DNA of 64,000 bases from Trichostrongylus colubriformis (Eukaryota; Nematoda; Chromadorea; Rhabditida; Trichostrongylidae), in contig OZ022259.1 in NCBI GenBank assembly GCA_963978905.1, positions 28,621,994 to 28,685,993 of the forward strand, given 5' to 3'. Both the position numbers and the translations under genes were made by a program. Below, one piece after another: positions 11,008 to 21,705 of this stretch. The stretch's first letter is position 1; every line of letters begins with the position of its first letter. Under the pieces are notes generated by a model, which was not told the DNA's origin, searched no databases, and saw only the letters and a program-made list of their open reading frames with translations.

Positions 11008-11027
11008 GGAGGGTGAGGGAGAATCTT
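11008..11027. repeat. RTE target-site duplication, right copy
   Basis: Identical 20 bases to 7832-7851, directly adjoining the tRNA-like 5' end of the LINE. After it the mariner arm resumes with GGTGCCTAAATGC, continuous with the sister elements. Confidence 0.85.
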
Positions 11028-11306
11028 GGTGCCTAAATGCATCAGCTTTTGCCGGGCGCGCAAAACAACGTAAAACCCCATAGTTCGCAAGTCGCCCGAC
11101 AGAAACTGATCGAAACTCTCCCTCACCCCCCTTATTCCCCAGACCTATCCCTGACGAATTACCACCATTTCCCGGTTCTCGATGCAAACCTGCGTCTGAA
11201 AAAATTTGCCGAAACTATGCAGGTTGAAAATGCTATCGTTGACTTTATTAATTTTCACAATCCGGAATTTTATCATGGTTGCATATTTTCTTCACTAGCT
11301 CGTTAA
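11028..11306 (+). pseudogene. mariner transposase C-terminal fragment (FB1 right arm)
   Basis: The plus frame reads QKLIETLPHPPYSPDLSLTN, then YHHFPVLDANLRLKKFAE, then ENAIVDFINFHNPEFYHGC. This is the mariner C-terminal order: PPYSPDL with the third catalytic Asp, YHxF, L..KKF and FI..R/H.PEFY. The N-terminal two thirds are absent. The left arm of FB1 carries the same stretch in inverse orientation. It is a passenger of the foldback and cannot encode a functional enzyme. Confidence 0.75.
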
Positions 11307-11423
11307 AAAGGTTGTGTAGATTCGAATGGTTTCTATTTCGACAAATGAAGTTGTGTCTGAGCGAAGATATGGCGTTTTGAAAAAAAGTAGTCCATTTTGG
11401 CCATTTATTCTGCACAGACTTAA

Positions 11424-12137
11424 TATAATTATCTGTCGGCGATTATTCAGAAACCACCCGGTCGCTTCAAAAACATAAAAAACAGTAGCTCATTGATGAT
11501 CCCTTGAAAACTTTGCTTTTCAAAGCGACCATGTCCTTTTCCAATCCAGTGTACGACTCACCTGTACAGGATTCCCCAGCTCATGCTTGACCCTGACTGT
11601 AATTGGTCCAGCTGTCATGTAGTAATGCTTTTCTTCAACATGTTACTAACACTAAACAATTCCGTCTGGCAGTCACTGGAAGAGTCTTGTCGCAAGGAGA
11701 CATGCGTGGTTCCCTTCACTGGTGGTGATTGTGTGCCTTTCAAATTAGAACACCATAGGAGAAGTGCATGGAAGTGGCTTGAGAGCGAGTGATTTGATTG
11801 AGATCGCTGTTTTTATAGTTGCCACTAAAAATAGGAGTGGAGATTCAGTAACATAAGGAGACTCCGTTGGTAGGCGAACAGTGCGTGGTGAATCTTGCTA
11901 AAAAATTCACGCGTTTCTTCCCGAGGATTAGTTCGAGGAAATTCCGTGGTTCTAATTCCTCTGGAAGGCACAGAGTTCACGATGATCCTCGTGGGTTGTC
12001 ACGTTCAGTAATGCTTTTTGAGGTGTTAAAGACTACATTAGTGACGAAAAAGACTAAGGAAACCCTTCGTAATATGAAGGATTCTCCAGCTTTCTTTTCT
12101 TGCCACCTCGGCATTGTAAGTTGTAAGTTGTTTAAAG
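11424..12137. other. no gene recognised
   Basis: AT-leaning sequence without repeats shared with the rest of the window and without supported ORFs. The 146-codon opening at 11867-12307 owes its length to the TTG microsatellite. Confidence 0.45.
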
Positions 12138-12279
<142 letters not shown>

Positions 12280-12741
12280 GTTTGAAGTGAAGACAGTCGG
12301 AAGTTAGGCCATTTTAATAAATGTCCCACCAATCAACCTCGAAAGGCACAGACTATTTAAATACCTTCAAATACACTTTCTCCTGTAATAGCGCTGCCTG
12401 TACCACCAAGATTTCATCTATCCTATCTTATCATATCGATAGTATGCCTATTTCTTCAAGTAGTTGCCACGGTTGAGCCGCTGGTCGCTGGTAGTTTCGG
12501 TGGCCCATTTCGAGACAGTAGGTGCCATTTTACTTACGGGTTCTATTATATTCGCATTATCATTCATCCTAGCGTTGCCCTGAGGAAGTGCACTTTCAGC
12601 AACTGCGGAAGGTGCTGTCTGCTCACAGATGTAAATGGAATAGTCAAATTAATGCGAGCTATGCCTTTAAAATCCCTTTACCAGATGCAACACAAGAAAA
12701 GAACCACGAAATTTGCTCTGTTCCGAAGCATAATTCGAAAA

Positions 12742-12893
12742 ACTGCAACAAGAGCAGGTTGTCTGAATTCCTTCACACTTCCCGACACGGCGTCAGCGGC
12801 CAGACCGCGGTTCGAATTAGGCTTTCAATGCGGGTTTGCTTCCCACTTTGCATCCCTAACCACTTGCCTGACGCCTCTTTGCTTCTCAGCTCT
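12742..12893 (-). repeat. tRNA-derived SINE candidate, copy 1
   Basis: On the minus strand an A-box-like GGCAAGTGGTTAGGG (12868-12854) is followed about 35 bases later by a B-box-like CCTAATTCGAACC (12821-12809). The following sequence (GTCTGGCCGCTGA, GAATTCAGACAA, TTGCAGTTT) recurs with substitutions at 40790-40945. The B box is degraded. No poly-A or LINE-like tail could be defined. Confidence 0.4.
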
Positions 12894-12897
12894 CTAA

Positions 12898-12971
12898 GGC
12901 CGCTTCCATACTTTGCGCAACGACGCCGTCACGCGCGTGCCGGCGTCGGTGCGCAAAGTATGGAAGCGGCC
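12898..12971. repeat. near-perfect hairpin, MITE relic
   Basis: Left arm 12898-12928 and right arm 12941-12971 pair over 31 bp with one mismatch (GGCCGCTTCCATACTTTGCG outermost), with 12 bases between. The outer motif GGCC...CATACTTTGCG recurs as the termini of the element at 19748-19920, so this is probably the shortest member of a non-autonomous DNA transposon family. Confidence 0.7.
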
Positions 12972-13109
12972 TAACGTCCATGCCCACTCAGACGTCCCCA
13001 CCTCGTCCTCCGTCACTATGAGGGGCTTTATCTCAATTGGTTTCTTGTATATGCGCGCGAAACTTTGCATGTGGCCCTTAGTAAACAATAACAGAAATAT
13101 GTGGGTAAG

Positions 13110-13610
13110 AGAAGAACTCAAAGGAACCGGAAGGGGTCCGAAACAAGAGGAAGATGCAAGGAAATGAGCATTTTGTAACGAACATCAAAGGTTAGAAGCG
13201 ATAATAGGCGGAAAAACCCGGACTTAAAAGCGCGACGCTGCGGTGTGTATTCGCATCCCATTCGCATCCAACACGCAGACTTTCCGAGTTGTCCGCTGTA
13301 GGAGACGGGCCGCGGGCGAAGGTTGGTTGTAGCACCTGGCTCCCAGCGCAGTAGAGTGGCCATTCCCAACTACATTACTATTCATGTGGATACATCCAGG
13401 AACAATATAAGAAAGAACAAAGTAAAAAGTCAAAGGACAAAAACTATTTATGATAGAAACACCTCCTTTTGGCACCATGCCAAGACGTCAAATTGGCGAG
13501 TTTGTGCGATGGCGGCCACTCAAACCCGTCAACACTACGTGTGTTCTACCGTAAGCCAAAATTACTCCCCTCCGGTGTCTTTAAATGGGGCATCTCAGCA
13601 GGAGATAAAC
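13110..13610 (+). repeat. dispersed non-coding repeat B, copy 2
   Basis: Blocks shared with the copy at 35440-35900: ACCGGAAGGGGTCCGAA, GCAAGGAAATGA-CATTTTG, AAAAGCGCGACGCTGCGGTG-TATTCGCATC and ACTTTCCGAGTTGTCC. The last shared part is the GTAAGCCAAAATTACTCCC / GTGTCTTTAAA end. The middle (about 13310-13480) is not shared and looks like replaced or inserted sequence. Confidence 0.6.
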
Positions 13611-15323
13611 TAATGGTGAGCGCTCTATTTGTTTTTTGATACTGAAGCCAGTATAAATCACTATTTATTTGGCATGTACCATCTACAGTATGGGTGATAT
13701 TTTTGTAGGTTTTGAAGTGGAAACAGACTTTATCGTTGGCCAAACAGAAATAATCACAACGACACTGCAACTGTAACAATCTCAGCACTAGTAGTGTATT
13801 AGGAACTGTCTATGAACTTCTAATGGAAGCAGAAATAACGAAAATATGAAAATTATCTGGCAAAAGAAGCAACTAGAAAAGTGCTGAACTGTAGAGAAAG
13901 TTGGAAAAGTGCTCAAATCAAAGCCGAGCGCATGTCACAATCAGGCATAGTCACTCCCAGGCTGTCTCTGGTAACCTGAAAAAGACAAAGTATCTGCTCG
14001 CATCTTTATGCACGTATTGACATCGTGATAATATTAACACTTCCAAGATAAGGCTTATTTGATGGTGGAGCCCGCATGGCAGTACACCCGCGATGTCGAT
14101 CGCGCGACTGATGTTACCGCACGACTGGTCGCTGAGTATGAACGTGAACGAGGCAATACTAGCTGGGTGTTGCAGTTAATTCTCTGAGAGCATTGAGCAA
14201 GGTGGTTTACTTGTACAATTAGAGCATTTGTCGAGTAAAGGACAACAAGTATGTCAGAGCAGCCAATCTGTGGTATGTTTACGACGAATGTACGTTGGTT
14301 GGGTTCCTGAGTATGTGCTAAAATTAAGGTGTGTGCCTTCAGAGCAGAAAATTAGCATCGAAGCGTTTGCGGTGCTACGCGATGATGGATGCTAGTCAAA
14401 GGAACGAGTAACGGCAAAATGAGTTTTTCTGTTATTCATACATTTATGTTGTATCTGTCTGATGTAGGCCGCATGCAAAGTTTCACGCGAAAAAATGTGA
14501 ATCCGGTTAAGATACAGCACCACATACGTTCGGCCGCATGGGGGGGGGGCCTCCGAAAAGGTGCCCACCCCGGCGTGTGCCGCGGTCGGAGACGCATTGT
14601 AAGCACAGAAAGTTACGTAAACAGTCCCACTTTCCGTTCCTGGCCGCGGCGGACGAGGAAACGGGGCTTTTACTCAAAGGCCCCGCCACCCGGCTGAGAA
14701 TTTGGGGAGTTGTATCTTAGCCGAATTCTCACTCCTCGCTTTCATTCTCACCTTCACTTTTTCGCATAGAACCTTGCATGCAGCCTTTATTAGGCAAATA
14801 CAACATAAATGTAAGGGTAACAGAAAAACTCATATTTTGGTGGACGATTTCTTAAAGGAAGCCGCATTATTGTTGAGGTGCAATCGCTCTAGAACCCATC
14901 TAATACGTCGTTTCTAGCTCGAACACGACGCGTCGCGTAGCACACGCCGCCATGCCATGCGAACGTTGTAAGAGCGCACTACTCCCTCTCCCACTCACCC
15001 TAAGATTAAGTTCCCAATATCCCCACCGTCAAATGGACGCGCAGTCCGTGGCAGGATTGCCTATCGAACGATCTTGAAGATGCTGTGCTGGTTGTGCTTC
15101 GGTTGTTGTTATAGCTTTTCAAACCCCGCACAAAAGCCAGAACTGGGTATTGATTGGCGATTTTCACCGATTTCGATTCCTCATTCTTTGGACCTCATAA
15201 TGCCTCCATTTTCATATTTAACGGCGCCAACAATGACCGAAAATTATCGCGCTTGCACGGTTTAAGAATGCGATCGGGGGCGCAAACTCCATATCTATGT
15301 CAGAGTGCACGCGCTCTTCACCG
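13611..15323. other. no gene supported
   Basis: Contains a G-rich patch at 14540-14700 (nine consecutive G near 14541) and short ORFs without motifs. No repeat family could be assigned. Confidence 0.4.
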
Positions 15324-18300
15324 CTACGCCTCCCTATGAGCTATTTTTCCCATGTACACGGGCATGTCGTTCACATTCATAGGAATTTTATACAACAAAC
15401 CAACCGTGGACACCAATTTCCAGGCTTCTGCACCGCATTTTTCGAGGATCACTGGGTGAGAACAGCGCAGATACCCGTCCATCGCGCGGCACATCTCTGC
15501 CAGATAAGCCTCCGTTGACGTCGATTGTAACTGAAATTACGTAGTAGAGGATTATGAGCGATTGGTGAAGCCGCTATTTTAGACACATTTAGGACGGAGC
15601 CCTGTCAACATATGTACGCGTACGCGTGTGGAGAGGGTTACTATATTACTAAAAACCCCTCAAACACATAGCAAGACTAAAGCGGGCGCTAATGCTGTTC
15701 TCAGCTGCCCATAAAGATTTCGTCACGCACGCTACAGGAATTGCCTGTATTCTCTGAGTGGTTTTAAATAATTTGGTGAGCCTTAAAAAGGTTCGTTTTC
15801 ATGTGAAGGACCACCCATTGTGTTCTTAAGGTCTTGAGATCTTATCTTAAGATCTTAAGGGTATCGATGACGAGCACTTCCTGGATTTGTTATGCTAACA
15901 TTTACTTTCCTTTATTTACGATGTCTTCAATGTTTTGTGAATTTCGCAGCTATTCTACTGACATCCCACTTCGATTCGTATCTTATGCCTCTGCCTTCAT
16001 AGCGATTGGGTACATCGTAATGAACAACCTTCCTCGTTTTCTTTTGGAAAATTTATCCCTCTGGGGAATGATGCAAATGCTGTCACCGAAAATGAAAAAT
16101 CGGCTTGAAATGCTTGGAAACGGAGATGTTGAAGTGGCCCTAATTGCGGTCGCTGCAGTTTCCTTGTCAGCAACCCATGATACGAGTCATGGACTATTTC
16201 CGCAGAAATGTTTCCGTGACAAAGAACTATTGGAGCTGATATCAACTGATCTCTGTTTATTATTTTTTGGATTGTTTTTATTTTTGAATGATTGTTTATA
16301 ATGCGGATTAACTATCGATTGCGTGAGTTTTAGTTACTTGTACTTGGATACGTGGACACTCATACAAGCTGACCATTCAAAAGGTTGCCTCATTTAATAA
16401 GAGGTTTTTATACAAGAAGGGCAATGGGCGGGGTCAGCGATGTGGGCGGGACGTTTCATCAACAGCACCCTCCGGGTGATGAAGTAAGGCAGCTCGACCT
16501 CTGCAGCAAAATAAGTGACCCTTGTGAAAGGCTTCTGCTCTGCTGTACATACACATATGTCATATGTCTGATGCCACTCATTTTGGCCGCATGACAACTG
16601 CGCCAAGGCTGGAGGCCATGTAGTGTGCCGCTTCTTACTCGGTGGTCACAATGCTCCAGCGAGTATGCTGTTCTGACTAAGTTTAGCTATGATGAATAGG
16701 GCTGATCGAAATCGGGGCATGGTAAAAGCAGAAAGTTAGCAGAAACAAAACCTTCAAGTTTCCCACGGAATTGATATATGTAGGTTGTTCGCAATCCAAT
16801 AATTTCTATGTATGAAAGCAAGTGTATATCGTTTAGCACACTTCCGTGTTACTACTTTAAAATGAAAAACACTTCTTTATTTGTAATGAACTACCAGGGG
16901 CGTAGTTTGTGTTTGGCTGGGTTTATGGAACCACATAATTACTTTCAGTTGCCTACTTCAGAAGCATTTCAAATAACAAATGCGATGAAATCGGTCCGCG
17001 TTCGAAATTCTGTTCCATTTCTTTTTTGATCTATTAATGAATTTAACTTATTGCGATCGCTACCTCCAAGCAATGGTTCCCGAATATTAAGGAGTGAACT
17101 GAAGGAATGGGGAACTGGCGACTCAATATCAGCTGTTTCAGAGGGTTAAGGATTCCCAGAATCTCGTTGATATCGATCTCCCTTCGAATCGTGTTTTCAA
17201 GTTGTTTTGCTGCTTTTGCGGCCTTTCAGAGGCTGAAGTGCTGTCCTAGACACAAATTCAATTCACCTTTGTTTCCTGTGCCTCTGTGATTGCTTGCGTG
17301 GCTGCGGTTTTGCAGTTGACATACGCCTTTTCTGCTTCGACCTAAAAAATGAATTCAATTCCTAAAAACATTTACCAGTGAAAAAACATTTACCAGTGAG
17401 GACAACAGCGTTTTACGGTAGAGTCGTAGAAACTTTGAGTGCGTTTTTACTGCTCGTTATGTAAAGTGAGGCTGAGAGAGAAGGTTCAGTTGGGGATCAG
17501 ATCCGGCTTAAAAGCCTCTCTTTTGAGAGGCACTTTCATTGAGCACTCCAATGAGAACGTGAAGCTTTAGTGAAATTCAAATCGCCATTCTAATCTACTT
17601 GGAATTCTTATGAAGTAGCAGAAGATACTCGCGGACGCTTTCCTTTCGCGCAGTGACCGTCTCGGAGTTAACCAAGACGGAATTGGTTATTAACATTGAG
17701 AACTAGTACTTAAAGTTCTCCACCAACAAAAAAGACCCTAAAAATATTCTTCTTGTTAACACGGAAGTACTGTAGCTTATATCCAATTCTCTGCAATGAA
17801 ACAACCTTTACAGTGACATCTTATTATCTATCTCAGAAGAGGACCTATTGAAGGCACTATGTACATAGCAGAGACAATTTGGCTGATATTTAGGCATAAA
17901 AGCACGGGTGCTGAGTAGTGATGCAGTGACGAAACAAGGGGATGAAGAGGCCGAAAACACGTAGTAAGTGATCCTGATCCTTTTTCCCGCTCTTTCTCTG
18001 CACGGGAAATTTTCTCGCCCACTTTGGAGAGGTTGGCAAGCGCCACACTAAGCCGCATGCCCCCTTCATACTACAACTCGGCTACTTGCATCACTTGTAC
18101 CACCATGAGACCGTGATAAGGAGTTCAAGACGCGCCTCTTAACGGCCCTTGAGGGCTCTCCCGGCTGCTACCCTGCAGAAGATTGTGCACAAGCGGCGAT
18201 TGGTGCGCCAGCAGCGAAAAAAAATTTCCACCCACCAGCAACGTTCGTCTTGCTCGCTTATAATCACCAGAAAAGAAGGGAAAAGAAAGCGGATAAGGCT

Positions 18301-20407
18301 ACTCAATCCATTCCTTGAGTCTAACTGTAGGTGACTACCTCTTTTTCCACCCAGGTGTGTACCTTTATGTCAGGATTTTCGCACCGCGGCATGTCGCATG
18401 TAAAACAATGTGGACGAGCTAAGGGCGCCATGTTGTTGGGTCCCAAAGTGAGTTACAAGTCAACTGCGTATCGCGCCCCTAGCATAAGCGTGTAATCGTT
18501 CTAAGACCCAACTACCGCGATGCGCATAGCTCGCATACACAACGTCGCCGCCGCTCGTAGTTGTGCGAAAATCCTGACATGAGGGTACACACCTCTTCCA
18601 CCCCCATAGTACCCACAGCCTCGAGCAGGAAGAACTTGAGAAAGGACATGATATGCAGTGGCTCGGTCCTAAAAAGCGTAAAAATTCTGGCTGGTGGGGT
18701 GACAAGTCCTAAGCCGACCTAATGAGGTGGGGGCCGTGCTTACTGCTTACTAATACTCAACAGGTTGCTGATTGATATGCTTATTTGAAAGTTATTTTAT
18801 CAGGAAGTAATATGCGCTTGTATATCCTAAACACCTACGAAGTAGTGCTCCGTACAGCAAGCAATTAACGCTAAAGCTTGCACGGCAAATAATATCGGGA
18901 AATAAGCTAAATTCCAATTTCATTAGCTTCATCTGTCTTCGTCTTTGTTTACCGCGGCATTTTTCTGTACTTCCTGAGCATCGAGTGCTCGCTTCAGTTG
19001 AACTTTAGTAATAAATCAATTTTCTTATTTTCTCCTTCTCCTTTCTTTTTACCTCCTACTTTGATTCAAGTGGCAGGTACTATCCCCTGGCAAGATAAGT
19101 CTGTTGAATTAGAATGAGAATTTCCCTTTGCTCCAAAGCAGAAATGGAGATTGGAATTCCGCCGAGCAACCTTACAGCAGCTGTCTGCGGGAATATTTCA
19201 AATTTTTCAACGTTGACTTGCTTTTCACTTTGCGTCTCTGACGAAGTGACCGTCGCCTTTTTGCTCCAAAAGCCCTCGTGGCCTTACATCCACTTTTTAT
19301 CAAAACAGTAAGTTCAAATTTACTGGTTAATAGATCAGAACAAAATGTATAAAGTTAGTGGTTTTTGTAAGAGTAAATCATGAAGTATGGCAATGCTTTC
19401 AGCACATTTGAACTCATAAATTGTCAGAACGAGCCATAATTGAGTGTGGCGATCACGGCGATGAAAACGATTCAGAAAAGTATCCCCTCCCCCCTCCCCC
19501 AAAGAAGGTACCGTAAGGGTCAGGATAAGGCTTCGAATTAATATATCGCTGCGCAATGCAAAAACGATGCATCTCCGGTCAGCGGAATTTTTTCTCTGCT
19601 TTTCTTGACAATATGATTTCTGATGAATCGAGAGCTCTGTTTGAACTGACTCGATCGATGACTTTTGTTACAGTGTTACATTTTTATGATATTATTCCCA
19701 ATGAAATTGAATAGTTAGCCAGTTACTGCATATTTAGCTCCAAGTAAGACCGCAGTCATACTCACTGCCGGCAGGGCGTGCTGCGTTCACAGGCAGCGAG
19801 GGAGAGTGGCAAGGGGAAGGTGCAGAGATGACGCAAGCAACGAGGCAGAGTGGCATATGCGGAGACGAAGTGACACGCAGCCACGCCCTGTCGCCGCCAC
19901 CGCAAAGTATGACCACGGCCTAACTGATACTAAGTTACTCTGTCTCGTATTTCCAAGTGATTAAAAATATTCCATTGTGTTCACTACTACCATACATTTG
20001 ACCGTATTGACCAGACTGTTTCTTTACACAGAATAGCTTAGCATCTAACCCGAGCGAAACAGGCGGCATGCTCTTCAAATAGGGGCTGTCCAGCACCGCA
20101 CATATAACCATAGCTGGCGTCAACTGCATCCACTGACAACGAATCGCAATCGATTGAGGCGACACAATCCTGCAAGAAATAGCAGTACGGTACCCGAAGG
20201 TGCGACGTACCCATCACTAACAAGCTGTTTCTTCGAACAATTTGGATTACGGTAGAGGTACGGTGTCTGTCGAATAAGAAACAGAATTGACTTAACCTTG
20301 AATTCCGTAAATATTGAGCAGAGCTTTTTGAATACTTCGCCTCCTTGCAAAGGAAACTGTACGGCACCGGTGTCCGCTTGTAATTTAGCGGCATAGTCCA
20401 GCATGGG
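15324..20407 (-). CDS. cysteine-rich secreted protein, DUF19-like, partial multi-exon gene
   Basis: Four minus-strand exons, all in phase 0 with consensus sites, join into one cysteine-patterned protein: 20407-20297 (LDYAAKLQADTGAVQFPLQG ... KKLCSIFTEFK), 20169-20050 (DCVASIDCDSL ... ASYGYMCGAGQPLFEEHAAC), 17341-17267 (VEAEKAYVNCKTAATQAITE) and 15530-15324 (EMCRAMDGYLRC ... EKCGAEAWKLVSTV, then a stop). Spaced cysteines ending in C..mD.YLrC....i..kCG.eAw resemble nematode secreted proteins of the DUF19 type; their function is unknown. Acceptors read CCGTTTTCAG, TTTCTTGCAG, TTTTTTAG and GTAATTTCAG. The exon encoding the signal peptide and first cysteines was not found above 20407, and the last exon may splice again after LVST. 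The 2.7-kb and 1.7-kb introns hold MITEs. The linkage of exons is inference from phase and order. Confidence 0.65.
18353..18594. mobile_element. MITE family A, copy 2
   Basis: A 242-bp element in an intron of the minus-strand secreted-protein gene. The termini AGGTGTGTACC and GGTACACACCT are exact inverses, continuing inward as ATGTCAGGATTTTCGCAC and its inverse. The interior matches copies at 6074-6297 and 23147-23379 (GGACGAGCTAA, CCATGTTGTTGGGT, AAGACCCAACTACCGCGAT). Confidence 0.8.
19748..19920. mobile_element. short MITE related to the 12898 hairpin
   Basis: Imperfect inverted ends: left GACCGCAGTCATACTCACTG, right GCAAAGTATGACCACGGCC. The right end read backwards gives GGCCGTGGTCATACTTTGCG, matching the outer arm of the hairpin at 12898-12971. 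The next inward blocks (CAGGGCGTG-CTGCGT) also pair. About 173 bp, without coding capacity, in an intron. Confidence 0.55.
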
Positions 20408-21465
20408 CTGAAAACGGAATAATTATGTTCAGTTACTAGTGTTGAATTTTTGTTTTAAAAAAAGTGATTTTCACTGCAGGGCCCCTTCTATACCAACATG
20501 ATCGCTAGCTTAATTTTTCGACGTACAGAGCTTTTCATTCTTACAGAAGGCCATCTAGGGTGCATTTAGCATGTGCGGTGGTTAACCAAGCGAATGAAAC
20601 GATCTTAGCCCATTGCTTCGGAGTTTCTCTGGAGCACGTTTCGGGAGGCCAGTTTAATTTCTTCAAGTCGTTTCAGTACAGGTGGGAATAGCATTTGATT
20701 TAAGATTTTGAAGAGGAAACCAGCGTACACGGATTGATAAGCGAGTACAGCTTCGTTCTATGAAGATCTAAAGTAAGGCGTGATCTTGATTAGTCTATCT
20801 CCTCCGAACAATTTCTCGCCACTTTATGTTATGAAGATTCGCATCATAAGGGGTTGGTGGTCTTCTTTAGCCTTTTCCGACGGTGGATCTGATTATAACT
20901 GTTAGAACTGTGTACTTCTGAGAGGCAATTCCATTTCAGCGCTTTAGAGAAACAGCTGGTATCAACCAGTCTTTTTTTTTTGAAACCCCGTCACATTCTG
21001 CTCATGAATATCGCTATTTATCCACGCAACCAACCTTTAAGTCACTCTCAAATCGCATAAAACTACCTGAAGGCAGCGATAGTGGAAACCGGTCAATTGC
21101 GTGTATGCATAAAGTGATGCAAAGGTAGAGAAGGTGATGAAACGGCTGACAGTTCTTGAAGGCACCGAGAGGGGTAAGAAGAAAGTGAGAACCATGAATA
21201 CATGTTTTCTGATGGTGAGAACAAACATTCCACTTCACAAGAAGTTATGTTTGGCTAATTTCGCATTGAAAAGGCGCGGCTTGGTGTTTCATCAACCCCG
21301 CAGCAGCACTGTGAGGCGCGCTGCCGTTCATTCGTAAGGACATTGTCGGTGCGGGCGAGACAACGTCCGCGCTTGGCTGATTGGCACCCCGCCCGTTACA
21401 ATCTACCCTCGTCTAGTGACGTAGAGGGGCGCGAAAAAGAAGGGGTTTTCGGGTTCCTTTTTCCC
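20408..21465. other. upstream flank of the secreted-protein gene, 5' exon not identified
   Basis: The minus strand at about 21228-21066 could encode a hydrophobic leader (MVLTFFLPLSVPS) followed by a GTAGTT donor, which would suit a secreted protein, but the phase to the exon at 20407 cannot be verified. An open minus stretch around 20741-20595 has no motif. No repeat is shared with other parts of the window. Confidence 0.3.
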
Positions 21466-21705
21466 GGGTGAGGCTACTTACATCGGAAAATCGCGTAATC
21501 GCTCGCGGCGAGCGGCGCGGCGGGTGCGAGTGCCAGTGGCAGTGCATGGCAGCCTTCAGGCGAGGTAGGGCGGGATGGATGGAAGTGCAGAGGTGACGCA
21601 GCAACGCTCTGCCGGGCTACCAAGGGCAATCGATTCGCAATTCGTACTGATGGCGAAGCGAGCGCGACGCTGCGAAGCGATTTTCCGGCTAAGTAGCCTC
21701 ACCCC
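21466..21705. repeat. palindromic GC-rich repeat, copy 2
   Basis: The ends GGGTGAGGCTACTTAC and GTAGCCTCACCCC are inverted copies, followed inward by GGAAAATCGCG and its inverse. The interior blocks GGCGAGCGGCGCGG, GTGCGAGTGCCAGTGGCAGT and CGCTCTGCCGGGCT-CCAAGG match copy 1 at 4207-4494. Confidence 0.6.

Larger units (their letters stand above)
7571..11423. mobile_element. mariner foldback element FB1, split by an RTE LINE
   Basis: The left terminus TTAGGTCTGTGCAGAATAAA at 7571 and the right terminus (its inverse, ending CACAGACTTAA at 11423) are flanked by TA. TTAGGT ends and TA duplication are typical of mariner. Both arms continue inward as inverted copies of each other: the left arm (7571-7851) is the reverse complement of the right arm (11008-11423), including AACTTTATTTGTCGAAATAA and the transposase C-terminal coding part. 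The minus-strand LINE and its target-site duplication interrupt the element. Without the insertion it would be about 700 bp, like FB2 and FB3. Confidence 0.8.

Noticed and set aside
15834..16301. 155-codon plus ORF with hydrophobic segments
   Set aside because: No recognisable domain, no splice context, and an ORF of this length is about at the chance limit for the window.
17064..17222. Coiled-coil-like minus exon following the exon at 17341-17267
   Set aside because: It would need a 44-bp intron with an AAAG acceptor. The cysteine pattern joins the 17341 exon better to the exon at 15530, so this opening is probably chance.
19083..19286. Open minus stretch ending ISALEQREILILIQQTYLARG
   Set aside because: No consensus acceptor, a second overlapping frame is also open, and it falls inside an intron of the secreted-protein gene.
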